Shown: positions 1 through 11,464 of the stretch, piece after piece
How positions within the stretch are numbered: position 1 is the stretch's first letter
Layout of the letters: each line of letters starts with the position of its first letter
Source of the DNA: Allomyces macrogynus ATCC 38327
Lineage: Eukaryota; Blastocladiomycota; Blastocladiomycetes; Blastocladiales; Blastocladiaceae
DNA length: 64,000 bases
Direction: 5' to 3'
NCBI GenBank assembly: GCA_000151295.1
Contig: GG745362.1
Location: 379,942 to 443,941, forward strand
Program-made: the position numbers and the translations under genes
Notes under the pieces: model-generated
Databases searched by the model: none
Told to the model about the DNA's origin: nothing
The model's input: the letters and a program-made list of their open reading frames with translations, nothing else

Positions 1-161
1 GGGGGGGGGGGGCGGGGGGTCGAGTGGCGGCAGCGGCACGCACTTGGTGTTCGTGGTGGTGGTTGCTGGTGGTGGTATCGTCGATGGTGCTGGTGGTCGT
101 TGAGCGTGACGTGGGCGTGTTGGTTGCGTGTGCGTGCGTGGCGAGGTCGGTCGCTTGAGTG

Positions 162-177
162 GGAGAGAGAGAGTGGG

Positions 178-210
<33 letters not shown>

Positions 211-275
211 AGAAAGAGAGAGAGGGAGAGAAAGAGAGAGAGGGAGAGAGAGAGAGAGAGGGAGAGAGAGAGAAA
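162..275. repeat. GA-rich microsatellite
   Basis: A purine-only tract of GAGA with interspersed AAA and GGG. An 18-base pattern (AGGGAGAGAAAGAGAGAG) recurs several times in the middle. It is a typical slippage repeat with no coding sense. Confidence 0.9.
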
Positions 276-1096
276 ATGAAGGGAGCGGGAGCGGGAGCGG
301 CACCGACAGGCGCGAGTGCGGGACACGACCAAGAAAAAGGCAGCAAGCAGGTGGGAGACGCGCCGTCAGCACTTGCCCTTTGCAGTGACTCGATGTGTGC
401 GGCCTTTGAGCGACGCCCACACGCGCCAATCAAAGAACCACAAAGGGCGCCCGTGCGAACACGCGCCCGAGAGCAAGAGCGAGCAGGCGCTGCGCGTGCA
501 GGACCTCAGGTGGGCGGACGCGTTTGCTCGTGCCGAGCAACAAAGGGGCCGGCGCGGCGCGCGGCTCGGGCGTCGAGTCGAGGAGCCAGCGAAGATGAAA
601 GGGCAGTTGGCTGCAGCAAAAGAGCGCGCGGAGAGCGGTACGGCGGCGCGCGGCGGCGGCGGTCGGGCCTGTGTGGGGGCGGTCGGTCGGTGGCGGGGAA
701 GGGACAAAGAGGCCGAGCGACAAAGAGACCAAGCGCACCTTGGGTGTCTCACTCACTCGGACGCGTTGTGGTGGCCTGCGCGCGTCAATCGTCAATCGGG
801 CCGGGTGGCTAGCGTGCGCGAGTTGGTGCATGGCGGGGTGAGCGATGGCGCGCATGAGAGTGGTGCGAGGGGTGGTCGGTGCATGAGGGGATCGGACGGT
901 GCATGAGCCGAGCCCCGGCGGTTCCCGATCATGGCGCGCGTCTCGGCGGTGTCGGGTGGGCCGCGGCGAGGCGGGGCGGTGGGGGGCGAGGGAGGCAAGC
1001 GGGGTGGTGGCGGGGGTGGCGACGGGGGCGAGGCGCACCTTGGCCGCGGGTCGCGCAGTGTCGCGTCGCGTGCGGTGGGGCGGCGGGAGGAGCGGT

Positions 1097-1151
1097 GCGG
1101 TGGAGGCGGTGGAGGCGGTGGAGGCGGTGGAGGCGGTGGAGGCGGTGGAGT
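1097..1151. repeat. 9-bp tandem repeat (GGTGGAGGC)n
   Basis: About six perfect head-to-tail copies of GGTGGAGGC. The unit length keeps one reading frame open, which explains the artefactual poly-Gly and Glu-Ala-Val frames across it. Confidence 0.9.
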
Positions 1152-1550
1152 GGGCAAGCCGCACGCGAGGGGCGGGAGAAGCGGCCGTTGCGGCGGCGGG
1201 GCGGGGCGGCTCGTTGCGCAGCGCAGCGTGCCACGGCACGGCACGGCCGGGGTTCGGCGGCAGCAGCGGGCAGCAGCGGCGGCGGCAGCAGCAGAAGCAG
1301 CAGCAGCAGCTGATGCAGCACCGACGCAACGCGCGTTTGGGCTGCGCTCGACACGGTCACGTCGCAGTCACGCGGCCCGCGTTCGCGCGCACCTTGCCTG
1401 GCGAACGCGCAATCGTAACGGCTCTCCGTCGTCCCGGCTCGCACTCATCCCGGCTCGCCGTCAACGTCCTCTTCTCCTCGAGTACGCTCTGCGCCTCTCC
1501 ATTGCCACCATCCGCACCTGCTCCACCACACCACACCATACCACACCCCC

Positions 1551-1586
1551 CGCACCACCCCGCACCACCCCGCACCACCCCGCACC
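1551..1586 (+). repeat. 10-bp repeat (CGCACCACCC) abutting a start codon
   Basis: Three and a half copies of CGCACCACCC run directly into the ATG of the alkaline phosphatase gene at 1587. The tract is C/A-rich, so it would give an unstructured 5' UTR. Confidence 0.75.
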
Positions 1587-3531
1587 ATGACGCGCGCCGC
1601 GACCCCCGCCGCCGACGTCCCCGCCGCGAGCGCGTCCGACGCCGCCGCCGAGACGGCGCCGCTCCTCGCCGGCACCGTCCACCGCGCGCACGACGTCGAA
1701 GCCGGCACCGACTCCACCACCCCCACGGACACCCGCTGGACACGCGCGCGCCCTGCGACCATAACCATTCTCGCCGCGGCCACCATCACTTCCGCGTTGG
1801 CCCATTCTCGTCGTCCTGATCTTTGGTGCGTTCGCCGCGCTGATTCCCGGCGACACGCCGGCGCCGCCCATCACCGAGCCCGAGCCGGTCCCCGCGCCGC
1901 CGCCGGTGCGACCGCGCAAGCGCAACCTCGTCATGATGGTCTCCGACGGCTTTGGCCCAGCATCGGAAACGTTTGGCCGCACCATGTACGCGGTCCTGAC
2001 CAATTCGAGTATTGCCGCGACGCCGCTCGACAAGTTGTTGGTCGGTCAGTCGCGCACGCGGTCGACGTCTTCGCTCGTCACGGATTCGGCTGCGGGGGCC
2101 ACCGCGTTCTCTTGTGCACAAAAGTCGTACAACGGCGCCATTGCGGTCACGGCCGACGAAAAACCGTGCGCCACGGTCCTCGAGGCGGCCGCGGCATTGG
2201 GGTACAAGACGGGCCTGGTCGTCACGTCGCGGATCACGCACGCGACGCCGGCGTCGTTCAACGGTCCGTTGTCGCGTTTGCTCGCATCGCATCACGCGCG
2301 GCATCACACTCATCAATCGACACGATAGCCCACGTTCTCTGGCGCGACTACGAAAACGACATTGCCGAGCAACAGGTCCACGGCGTCGCTGGGCTTCCGA
2401 CCACCGACCTGATGCTCGGCGGCGGGCGGCGGCACTTCCTGCCACAAACCCACAAGGAGTCCGTCCGTGACGACGACCGCGACCTGCTCGCCGAAGCGCG
2501 TGCGCGCGGTTTCTCGGTCCTGACCACCCGGTCCGACTTTGACTCCGCCTGGCACTTGCCGAGCTCGGCGTTTTCACGCCCGACCACATGGCGTTCGACC
2601 TGGACCGGAATCCGGCCAAGGAACCGAGTTTGGCGGAAATGGCACAGCGCGCGTTGGAGGTGTTGGATCAGGCGGTCGAGGAGGATGACGACGTGCCCGG
2701 GTTCTTTTTGATGGTGGAAGGGTCGCGCATCGATATGGCCGCGCACTCGAACGATCCGGGCGCGCACGCACACGATATCGCCATGTATTATCGGACGGTG
2801 GAGGTCGTCAAGCAGTGGGTCGACGCGCATTGGGAGTCGACGGTCATGGTGTCGACGTCGGATCATGAGACGGGCGTACGCGTTTTGTTCTGGTTTGCGG
2901 GTCGGGTGTGATGTGGAGGGAAGAACGCGCGACTCACCCTCGATCGTCGTCGAACATGTAGGGCCTCTCGCTCGCGCGCCAAGTCTCGGCCAAGTACCCC
3001 GAATACAAATGGACCCCCAGCACCGTTGCGCGGCAACGCAAGTCCGCACACTACGTCGGCAAGCAACTTCTCGCGCTCGAAAAACGGTCCCCGAAACACG
3101 TCACGTCCTTGATCGCTGACCTGTTCGGCATCATCGACCTGACCCCGGCTGAACTTGCGTACCTGACCTCGCCCGTCCGCACGCTCTCGGAACTCGAGTA
3201 CTTTTTGGGCGATACGGTCGTCTCGACACGCGCCGAACTCGGGTGGGCAACGCACGGCCACTCGGCCGTCGACGTGAACCTATACGCGCATGGGCAGGGA
3301 GTCGACGCGTTGCGCGGGAACGTGGAGAACACGGACGTGGGCAAGTTCTTGCACGAGTATTTGGGCGTTGGGGAAGTGATGCAGGAGTTGACGCAGGTGA
3401 TGCGCGCGAATGTAACCTTCAAGCACCCGACGATGCCGCCGCCCAAGGGGGAGCCTGGGCTGGTGGTCGCGGGGATGGGCCGCGTGGAGAGCGACGAGGT
3501 CGAGTGGGCGCGGATGGCGGGGCATTTCTGA
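1587..3531 (+). CDS. Vacuolar-type alkaline phosphatase (PHO8-like)
   Basis: Alkaline phosphatase family enzyme that hydrolyses phosphomonoesters. Conserved motifs are in order: VSDGFGP (metal Asp), DSAAGATA (nucleophile Ser), LGGGRRHF, VEGSRIDMAAH (metal ligands), STSDHETGG and WATHGHS (distal His). A short N-terminal tail and a hydrophobic segment (PILVVLIFGAFAALI) match the type II membrane layout of yeast vacuolar Pho8. Introns are inferred at 2264-2328 (donor GTCCG) and 2876-2961 (donor GTACG). Two frame changes without splice signals are seen: near 1790-1800, at the membrane segment, and near 2550, where one base appears missing before LALAELGVF. All active-site residues survive, so sequence error is as likely as decay. 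Family assignment is firm; exact N-terminus is not. Confidence 0.9.
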
Positions 3532-5135
3532 AGCAAGCACGTGGGTTGATTTTTTTTTTGGGGGGGGATCGCGCGACGCTGGGTGTGGTTGGGCATCCCA
3601 GTGAAAGTGTTGTCGGATTCGGTTTCATTCACGCATTTCATCTCATTTCATCTTGTCCATGTGGGGGACCCGGCTAATACACATTGCACACGCAGAGCGT
3701 GCCATGATCGACATTTTCTCCACCTTTGTTCCATTGGGACATGGCGGTCTGGCGCAGGCAGTAAGCGCCTGGTGCTGATCGGTTCGGAAAGGATTTCAAG
3801 CCTCGCGGGATCACCAACCGCCAGGTAGTCCATCCGCCGACGTGATGACCTTGCCGAATGGTGAGTGTGCCAGTACCGTGGGAACATGATAAAGGATGAG
3901 TCAAGTTGGTGAACTGAGCGTCGGAATTTTGGCTACCACGAGAAACCAAATCCGGCTTGAAATCCTTCGCGCATGGGTCCGGCCAAATCCGACTTGAAAG
4001 ACTTCGCGCACGGGTCCGGCCAAAATCTAGATTCTCCTTGCTTTGCCAGTGTCCCGTCGCGCGCTGTGAAGTGGACATGGCGCACGCGTAGTAGTTTGTT
4101 CAGCAGCGCGTGGCGGCACGAGCGTTCATGGTTCAGGTCACGGCCATTCCAGGTTGACTCCCAGCCCCTGCAATAGAACGTGTTAGTGAAGTCGAGGCAT
4201 ATCTACTGTCTGCAATCTGTCAATCGAGCCAAAGGTGATTTTGAGCTTTTGGGGCGTGCACCGAGAAACGCGATCGAGCGGTTGGGCGTCGCGTTCACTC
4301 CCCGTTGTTCAATGATGCGAGCAATATGGTTGAAAAGCTCGGCCCTTTGTCTCCGTCCACTGGCTTCCCTTTGCCCACCACGGTTCAGGTTTGGCGAGAC
4401 GCATAGCGCCCAAGCAAGCGCATGGGAGCAAAACGGGTCGGGACGGCCCCTGGATGGGAGTGCGATTTAGTAACAGGCCGCATTTGTTGGTAGGTGTGTA
4501 TCACTCAGTCTCCAATATCACAGAGGCGGACATGCCAGGAACGGAGAGATGGAAGTTGGTGGAGTTGCCTGGACGAGTGACACATGAACGCAATACGTTG
4601 CGACTGTTTCCTTTAATCTCTGAATTCCAATTTGCGATTGCTTGGTGTCGATTCTTGCCTTTTGGTCTCATAGCATCGCAGTGACAAAACCCACTTCGCG
4701 CGGAAGACTCAAGAACAGACGCTACGTCAGCCAAAAGGTATGGGGAGACGCGTTGCAATGGTTTGTGGATCAAAGGAACGTTCACGAAGCTGGCGCTGAT
4801 GATGTGAGCGGTGTTTTGAGGTGTTGCATCTGTGCTAGACCAGCTCGATGCCTATCAACCGTTCAACCGCCTGGCCAGTAAGGAAGTCTTGCACAGCGAA
4901 GCGGTTGATAGTGGCTGATGTCGACTTGAACGTCGCCACCGTGGGTATTAACAGATAATAGGCAGAGACTCAAGTGAAGTTACAAGCTCAAGCACGTTTG
5001 CCCAACGAAGAGTCGCGGCATAACATGAAAAGAAATTCATTTCTTGTCAAAAACACAATCCATCCAGCAGCCCTGCCGCATGGACTGCTCCAAAAACCGC
5101 TGCGCCTTCCACTACCTGGCATCCTCACCAAAATC
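3532..5135. other. Intergenic, lower GC
   Basis: No convincing gene is seen between the alkaline phosphatase stop and the 3' end of the coiled-coil gene. The only structure noticed is a 37-bp tandem duplication at 3948-4021. Composition falls clearly below that of the neighbouring GC-rich genes. Confidence 0.5.
3948..4021. repeat. Two-copy 37-bp tandem repeat
   Basis: Copies at 3948-3984 and 3985-4021 share a core AAATCCG.CTTGAAA and end in GGGTCCGGCC, with only a few mismatches. No function is evident. Confidence 0.8.
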
Positions 5136-7403
5136 CTACCACAGCAGGTACTTCTTGTCACGCTTGTCAGCGGCGCCAGTGCACGGCCAGGAGCTCGACG
5201 TCACGGTCAGGTCATCCTGTGCGACCAAGTTTGCATGATACGATCCGGCAAGCTTGCCTGTGCATTGGCTTGGTTTATGTTGATGGTCCAAGCAGACACT
5301 TGAACGCGAAACGGCCACAGCGCGCTCATTCAGAAACAACAAATAGCGATCGTACAGGTTGATGAGGCACTCAATCGCCCAGGTCATTGGAACAGTTTCC
5401 AAGGCATTCTGGAGCTCCGCCTCTTCAATCACAGCGACGTAACCATAAGCTAGGGATTTAACCAGCTGTTCCTGAGGCACTGTCATGTCGCGTTTTGGGC
5501 CCGTAAGCGTGGCGAGAGCGCCATTTAGGCCAGAGGCAATGATTTGTGCGTCTTGGATGATTTGCGCCTCTTGGGCGGGCATATGAGTTTGCCTCCACAT
5601 GGTCAGATTCTTTTCCATGATAATGGACGCAACCTTTTCTGCAGGCCACTTGATGGATGGCAGACTTATGTCGCTCCGTGCCATCTCGTACAAGTCCTTG
5701 ATCAAATTGAGCAATTTCTGAGCCAGCAACTGCGCTTGTTTGTCAGCAGGAACCACATGGCCTAAAATGGAGAGTCGCGTTTAGTGAGCTTGTTCAACCC
5801 CCAGCGGTAATGAAAATATTTCAGCCACGCCAGAAAAAAGGAACATTAACGCACCATGTTGCCCCATGGACTCGGTTGGCTTGCTGGTCGAGCTGTCCTG
5901 AAGGTTTTTCTCGACTTCAGTGCAGTTCGTCGGCTCTTCAGACGTAGCTGAGCCTTCAAGAGCGCGCTCGCCCTCAACGGGATACGACACAGATGTAGTC
6001 AGAACAGCGGCGCAATGCACGACCGTCTTGTCCGTGCCATACTGGAACGGCAACCCTGGCATCATCGTGAGCAGAACAACTTGTGCTGTCACCTGCTCGG
6101 ACTGCTTGGACTGCGTCAGAGCGGTCGTGTCGTTCAAGCCATTGTGGTGCCATTCAGTCTCCTCGTCAGTCATGATTGCCTTGTTGAACAACGTTCCAGG
6201 GTCGTAAAACACAAAGTCCTTGAGGATCGACGCGGCCTTGACCAGAATGTGCACATCAACCAATGGCAGCGCCATTTTGCAGACAATAGCCGCGAGATGC
6301 TTGGGCTGCAGGGCAATGCGATACTCGATAATCTTGTCATGAATGGCCATAGCCACCTGCGTGAGCGCCTGCTCCAGCATGTCCACGATCCCTTTGCTGA
6401 TGACGCCTGGCTTGAGAAGATTGATGAGTTTGAAAACAGCATCTCCAACACTAACCAACTCCTCACTACGCTGAGCTGTCGGAACAGGCGCGATACCATG
6501 CTTGGCAAGCGCCTTCTGAATAGCGTCAACAGCGTCCATGAGCTCGATAAAGACTGGTCCGTTTGAGTTGACCTGGTTCAGTTGAAGCATAGTATTGGCG
6601 AGTGCATGGTGGGCTGCTTTCATGGCATTCGAGCACACATGCCCACGCGCGTGTTGCGTACGCCACTCGCTCTTCACAAAAGCAATCGTGCTTTCCTTGG
6701 CAAGCGCCATGTCCGGGTTCCACGCTGCATCAATCAGTGCCAGCATCTTCTCCTTGGATTTCTCGACAAACTCGGTCCGTTTCTCGCCGCGAAGCTGGTT
6801 CTTGACAAGCGTGGACAGGTTCGATTTGAGCTCCAAGACGGATTCATTGAGCGTGGTATGGATATGGAGCATGCACGCGCTCATGTTCTGGGCGAGCGCT
6901 TGCTTGTCTGAGACACGACTGCGCTCCTGCTCCTGCTGTTGGCTGAGCTTCTGTAACTGGTTGTTCTTCCACTCTTCTAGTTTCTTGATTTCCTGTTGAT
7001 ACAACCGCTTGTTGTCCGCAATTTGCTGCTCCAGTGGGTGCAAGCTTTTATGATGTTCATGGTCCAGTTCCTTGCGTCTCTTCTTGTACTCTAGTTCGAT
7101 CTGCTTTCCTTGATCTTGTTGTTGGTGATGCTGATGCTGCTGATGCTGCTGCTGCTGCTGCAACAGCCGCGCCGATTTTCCGACCCCATGTCCGTCCTTG
7201 GTGGTCATGCTGATGCCAATGTTGTCACGAGATGTCGAGAGGGAAGATGCTGGTGGGGTGATGGGGAAATGCACAAAGGGACGCGAAGGTTTGCCAAGTC
7301 GTGGAGCGTATGGTTGTTGACTTGAGAGAGGAGCTGCTGAATTTATAGACGAGGCAGTCTCCATATGTCGTGTCCACGTCCTTTTGCTCGTCTCTTTGTC
7401 CAT
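5136..7403 (-). CDS. Q-rich coiled-coil protein, unknown function
   Basis: Predicted 724 aa from two exons, 7403-5855 and 5761-5136, joined by an intron with donor GTGCGT and acceptor TTTTAG that restores one frame (MGQHG then HVVPADKQ). Residues about 85-105 are Gln/His-rich; about 105-190 are a charged coiled coil (ELEYKKRRKEL, EIKKLEEWKN); the rest is predicted helical without a recognised domain. No signal peptide or membrane span is apparent. It is transcribed away from the HSPA12-like gene, sharing a roughly 550-bp upstream region. I do not recognise the family. The last ~40 residues lose the helical character, so a further intron is possible. Confidence 0.65.
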
Positions 7404-7949
7404 TGGTCACTGCGGGCGAAGCAAGATCGGCTCGTGGCTGTTATCCCAACTGATGTGGTTATTGTCGGTTGTTGTGTTGTTGTTCTTGTTGTTGTTGTGA
7501 CTTGGGCATGGATGCTCGCTTCCACGTCAGCTGGAAATATACTTCCACGACAGCAGCATTCGCTGGTGCGTTCACCAGGGACGCGAGAGCACTTGTGACA
7601 ACAATGTCATAAGAGCGAGTTGATGCAGTTGCGGCGACCTGAGGAAGCAGACCGAACTGACGCAGTGTGGTCGACACGTTTTTGTTGGCGCAGTTTAGTG
7701 CACAGGAACAAACACTGTTGGTAACCCACGTCAGATCGAACGTTCACGGGCTGCTCCGCCCACCTGTGCTTCCAAGTCAGCTCCCACTTCCATTCCCCGT
7801 TAACCACGTTGATGTAAAGCCAAGCATGTGCGAGCTGGAGGATATAAGTATTGCGCTGCACCTCTATTTTTTGCCAACAAAGTTGCTCATCTCCCTTCAC
7901 CTTTGCCTGTCCCACTCATCATCCGACGCCCTCATTAACAACCAACACC
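7404..7949. promoter_or_regulatory. Bidirectional intergenic promoter region
   Basis: Region between two divergent genes. A TATA-like GATATAAG lies at about 7841-7848, some 100 bp before the ATG of the HSPA12-like gene. No clear TATA element is seen for the minus-strand gene. Confidence 0.45.
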
Positions 7950-10016
7950 ATGGGCCAGACCCCATCAAGGATCGAAGACGCCCAGCCCGTCCGCCACCAA
8001 GTCTCTCTGGATTTTGGCACGAGCCACTCCGGATTCGCCCTGGCCAAAAAGGGCCTCCCTGAAGCACTTGACCAACAATCGAAGTCAACCGATATCGAGG
8101 CCTTGGAGCGTATTCAACTGGACCTCTATCTGCATCTGCGGACCACCTGGCCTGGCACAGCCGAGCCATACCCGAAGACGCGCACGGCCCTGCTCTACAA
8201 CGCAAACGGTAAAGTTGTGGCGTGGGGCAACGATGCTGAAAGCAAGTTCTTGGGCATGCCCAAAATAGCCCGGAAGAATCACATCTACATTGATCGGTTC
8301 AAGCTGTTTCTTGACGAGACTCGCATCCATGTCAGCTCGGAAATGGGGAGGCTGGGAAAACTTGGCAAGAATGAGGTCGACGTGATTGCCGACTATCTGA
8401 TATGCCTGGCAGATACTGTCCGCAAGGAAATCGTGGCCATGGGTGCGCTGAACGAGTACGGAAAAAACTGTTCATCAATGTAGTGGGCCATTCAGTACAT
8501 GCGGCTTACCCCGCTGATTCTCTATTGTCTCCCTGGAAACCGTCGTTTAGAGAATGGAACCCGTACCATGTGCGTTGGTGCCTAACCGTCCCCGCTCAGT
8601 GGACTGAGAAGGGCAAGGACAAGATGCGCAAGGCCATGCACAAGGCGGGATTGATTCGAGCTGCCAATTCGAGCCGGCTCATTCTGTGCTCTGAGCCGTT
8701 GGCGGGGCTCCTGTTTACAGCGTTGTCGAGCCAGACCCACGACAATATTCAACGGGGCGAGTCAGTCTTGATTGTTGACATGGGTGCGCTCTCTCACGTG
8801 CTTGGACTGTTGTGTGGTCCGCTGACCCATTCTTTTCGCTCTTGTATCGGGTCCACCGTATAGGTGGCGGTACAGTTGATCTCACGGCGATGCGCATGAG
8901 TCAAACTGGCTTTGAAGAGCGTATACCGATGCTCGGAGAGACCGTGGGCTCGACCATGCTGGACGATGCGTTCCTGGAGATGCTCGGCGACATTGTCGGC
9001 AAGGACGAATTCAAGAGCCTCACGGTAGACAACCCTCAGATCAAGTACAAAGTGCGCAAGGCGTGGGAGTTGTGCAAAGTCGCGTTTGATGGCGAGGACC
9101 GCGATTACAACGGAAACATCCCACTCCCACAGGCTCTGGTGCCTGCTTGCCGGCGGTGGGGCGGCGAACCTGTACCTGGCACAGGCGGTGCGACGGTTGA
9201 TGATGGCGAGCTCTACATCACGTTCGACTCGATGACGCAGCTGTTTGAGCCCGTTGTTTTGCGGATCGCCAAGCTTGTGAAACAGATGCTGCTTCGTTGC
9301 CAGTACCAAGGGATTCACATTGCACATATTTTGTGCGTCGGTGGCTTCTCGCGGTCCAAGTACTTGATCAAGATGCTGCGTGCACAGTTGCAAGAAGCAG
9401 ATGCCCGAAAATTTATCGTGTCTTCCAATGGAGCGGCCGCCATTTTAATGGGAGCGCCAATTTATGGTACCATCTCGTTTGGATTCCGCACTTATCATCG
9501 AGAGACTGACCAAGACTAATTCTCCTCTATTTATGTGAAATAGCATGCCGCCCTGAACTGCTGCGAAAGCAAATCGCTCCACTGACATACGGTATTCAAC
9601 ATCGTTCCCAGTACTCATTTGAGCGGCACGGACCGCGCAATCTCGTTGAAGATCGGATTGTCCGGGGCTGTGACGGATTAGACCTGGTCGAGAACGACTT
9701 CAACGTTGTCATTCGCAAGGGTGATACCTTGGAGCCAGGCATTGTTGCCACCCAGCAGTATGTTTCTGGAAGGTGCGAAAATGATAGCATCACGTTTTGC
9801 GTGTACGTTTCAACGGAAGAGAACCCGTTGAATACCGAAAAGGAGAGTTGCAAGAAGATCGGCTCGTTTAAAATCATGGTAACGCCATGCAAAACAACCG
9901 CTGAGCGGGATTCTGTGGAGGTGACTGTCAGCATGAAGCCATCAGGCCTTACGTTGCGTGCTGTCAACAAGCGGACAAACGAGGAGGTTGATTGTCAATT
10001 GAGTTTCCATGATTGA
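7950..10016 (+). CDS. Hsp70-family ATPase, HSPA12-like
   Basis: Predicted 604 aa from four exons: 7950-8455, 8551-8783, 8864-9466 and 9544-10016. All three introns have GT-AG ends and keep frame. Actin/Hsp70 ATPase signatures are visible: phosphate-1 LDFGTSHSG (residues ~19-27), phosphate-2 LIVDMGGGTVDLT, and the adenosine loop ILCVGGFSRSKYL, followed by a GAPIYACRPE segment as in HSPA12 proteins. The canonical Hsp70 substrate-binding domain and C-terminal EEVD are absent, as usual for the HSPA12 branch. Expansions of such genes are known in fungi and animals; substrates are mostly unknown. The start ATG has ACC at -3 to -1. The divergent neighbour is a coiled-coil protein. Confidence 0.85.
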
Positions 10017-10410
10017 TAAAATTTGGGATGTTTGGCTGTCAAGTTTGATGCGAAGCCACATGGCACTGTTATTGATCCAGCTCACTTACATTGCAGCCCA
10101 ACTCCTATTTCCTGGTAGCGCTGCTGCGTATTCTCAAGAAATGAAACAGGAGCGAGGAGCGCCGTGCTGCTTGTATTTAGCTCAAACGTCGAGACGACTT
10201 GGTCCCCAATATCCCACATCACTTCCGCACGGTACTGGTTGAACGTGTCAACGGTGAGGATCGCGCTACCTGTTACTCATCGCTCCCATATTCACAGTAT
10301 GAAGAAGTACATCGTTTAACCCTCTCTACCAGTACTGCCCCTCACAAAGTATCTCACTAAATCGCCCACACCCATCGCCTCCAGGCAGCGCCGCCCATAC
10401 GCTCAGCTCC
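10017..10410. other. Intergenic between convergent genes
   Basis: No gene seen. The stretch separates the 3' ends of the HSPA12-like gene and the minus-strand SHIPPO-like candidate and marks a shift from lower to higher GC. Confidence 0.4.
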
Positions 10411-11225
10411 TCACCCTCCCACCCAATCAACGCGCCCGTACCCGTCACCCTCACGCTCTTTTGGCAGCCGCACACAGCGCTCGCGCTCGCGGCGCACGAT
10501 CTCGCTCGCCCGCACTTCGTACCAGGGTGCTGGCGGGCTCGATGCCCGTGGCGGCGCCGGACCCTTCAAAGAAACGGCGCACATGGACGGGCGCGAGTAC
10601 GGCGCCAGGAACGTGTGCGCGCGAGCCGCGTTGTACCGCGTCACTGCAGGCGAGTCCGTCGTGATGGGCACGGTCCCGGGCGCCGCGTGTGCGGCGGCGG
10701 CTGGCGGCACAGGGTCGTACGATGCGGGTCCCGCGTCGTGAAGTGATCTATACGAGTCCACAATCAAGTCAGTCAGTTAGATTATCCACCACTGCAAGGT
10801 GCCGAAAAGCAGAGCGCACTTGGGCAACAGCCACTGCGCTACATTGCGCGGTGACGCCGCGTGCATCCGAATGGCACCAACGGTCTCTTCCGTCCCCACG
10901 AGATCGTAAGCGCCCGGTCCGATGTCTTGTGTCTTTCCGACGCGCTGGTGCGTGAACCGTGGCGCGCCCGCGCGAAATCGACCCCGCAGATCCCGGTCGG
11001 CCATGGCATCGCGTGACGCGGCCGCATACGCGTTGGGTGCCGAGAACTGGAACGACTAGGGGCTTCGAGCATGAGAGAATGCTGAGTCAAGACCAGATTC
11101 ACTCGATGAACAGGACATTCGACTTGAAGACGGTCTCGGTGGCAGTGGTACGACCGGGATCCGCCGTCACGGCGCCGCGCACGGCACCGTGCGGGTCGTA
11201 GAGTCCTCGACCCCCATTCCCAGAA
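10411..11225 (-). CDS. Candidate SHIPPO/PG-rich-repeat (flagellar) protein, 5' end uncertain
   Basis: Exons at 11055-10820 and 10747-10411 join in frame (donor GTGCGC, acceptor TATAG; 573 bases, 191 codons). An upstream exon ending near 11117 is likely. The protein contains APRF...GPGAYDL and AGPASYDPVP, spaced like the PGPxxY repeats of ODF3/SHIPPO and STPG axonemal proteins, and an upstream GLYDPHGAV segment. In those families the repeats bind along flagellar microtubules. Start codon not determined. Alternative: an unrelated Pro-rich protein, since only two or three repeat-like motifs are visible. Confidence 0.4.
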
Positions 11226-11464
11226 AATACACACGTGCATCGCACTGCACGCGTCCGACGCTTCGCGCTCGCCACACATCGTCAAGTTGCAGTCGTCAAC
11301 TGTCGTCAACCGTCGACGACGACGTCAACGACGATTTCGCCCATGTAGGTAGTCAACCTCTGCCCGACCAGCAACCTGTCGCACTGGACTCGGTCTTCTG
11401 CAAGCTGCCCTGACCCAGGCTCGAGCATCGACAAGTCCAGCTCGACCAATTCACAAGCACCAAG

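Larger units (their letters stand above)
1..1586. other. GC-rich non-coding leader with simple repeats
   Basis: No gene is supported here. The stretch opens with a run of twelve G and contains a GA-rich microsatellite, a GGTGGAGGC array and a CAC/CCG-rich tract ending at the alkaline phosphatase start codon. The long open frames present on both strands are low-complexity (Arg/Gly/Pro) and look like by-products of GC content. It may hold the promoter and 5' UTR of the alkaline phosphatase gene. Confidence 0.6.

Noticed and set aside
930..1590. Long Arg/Gly/Pro-rich frames on both strands
   Set aside because: They follow simple repeats (GGTGGAGGC, CAG) and have no conserved sequence.
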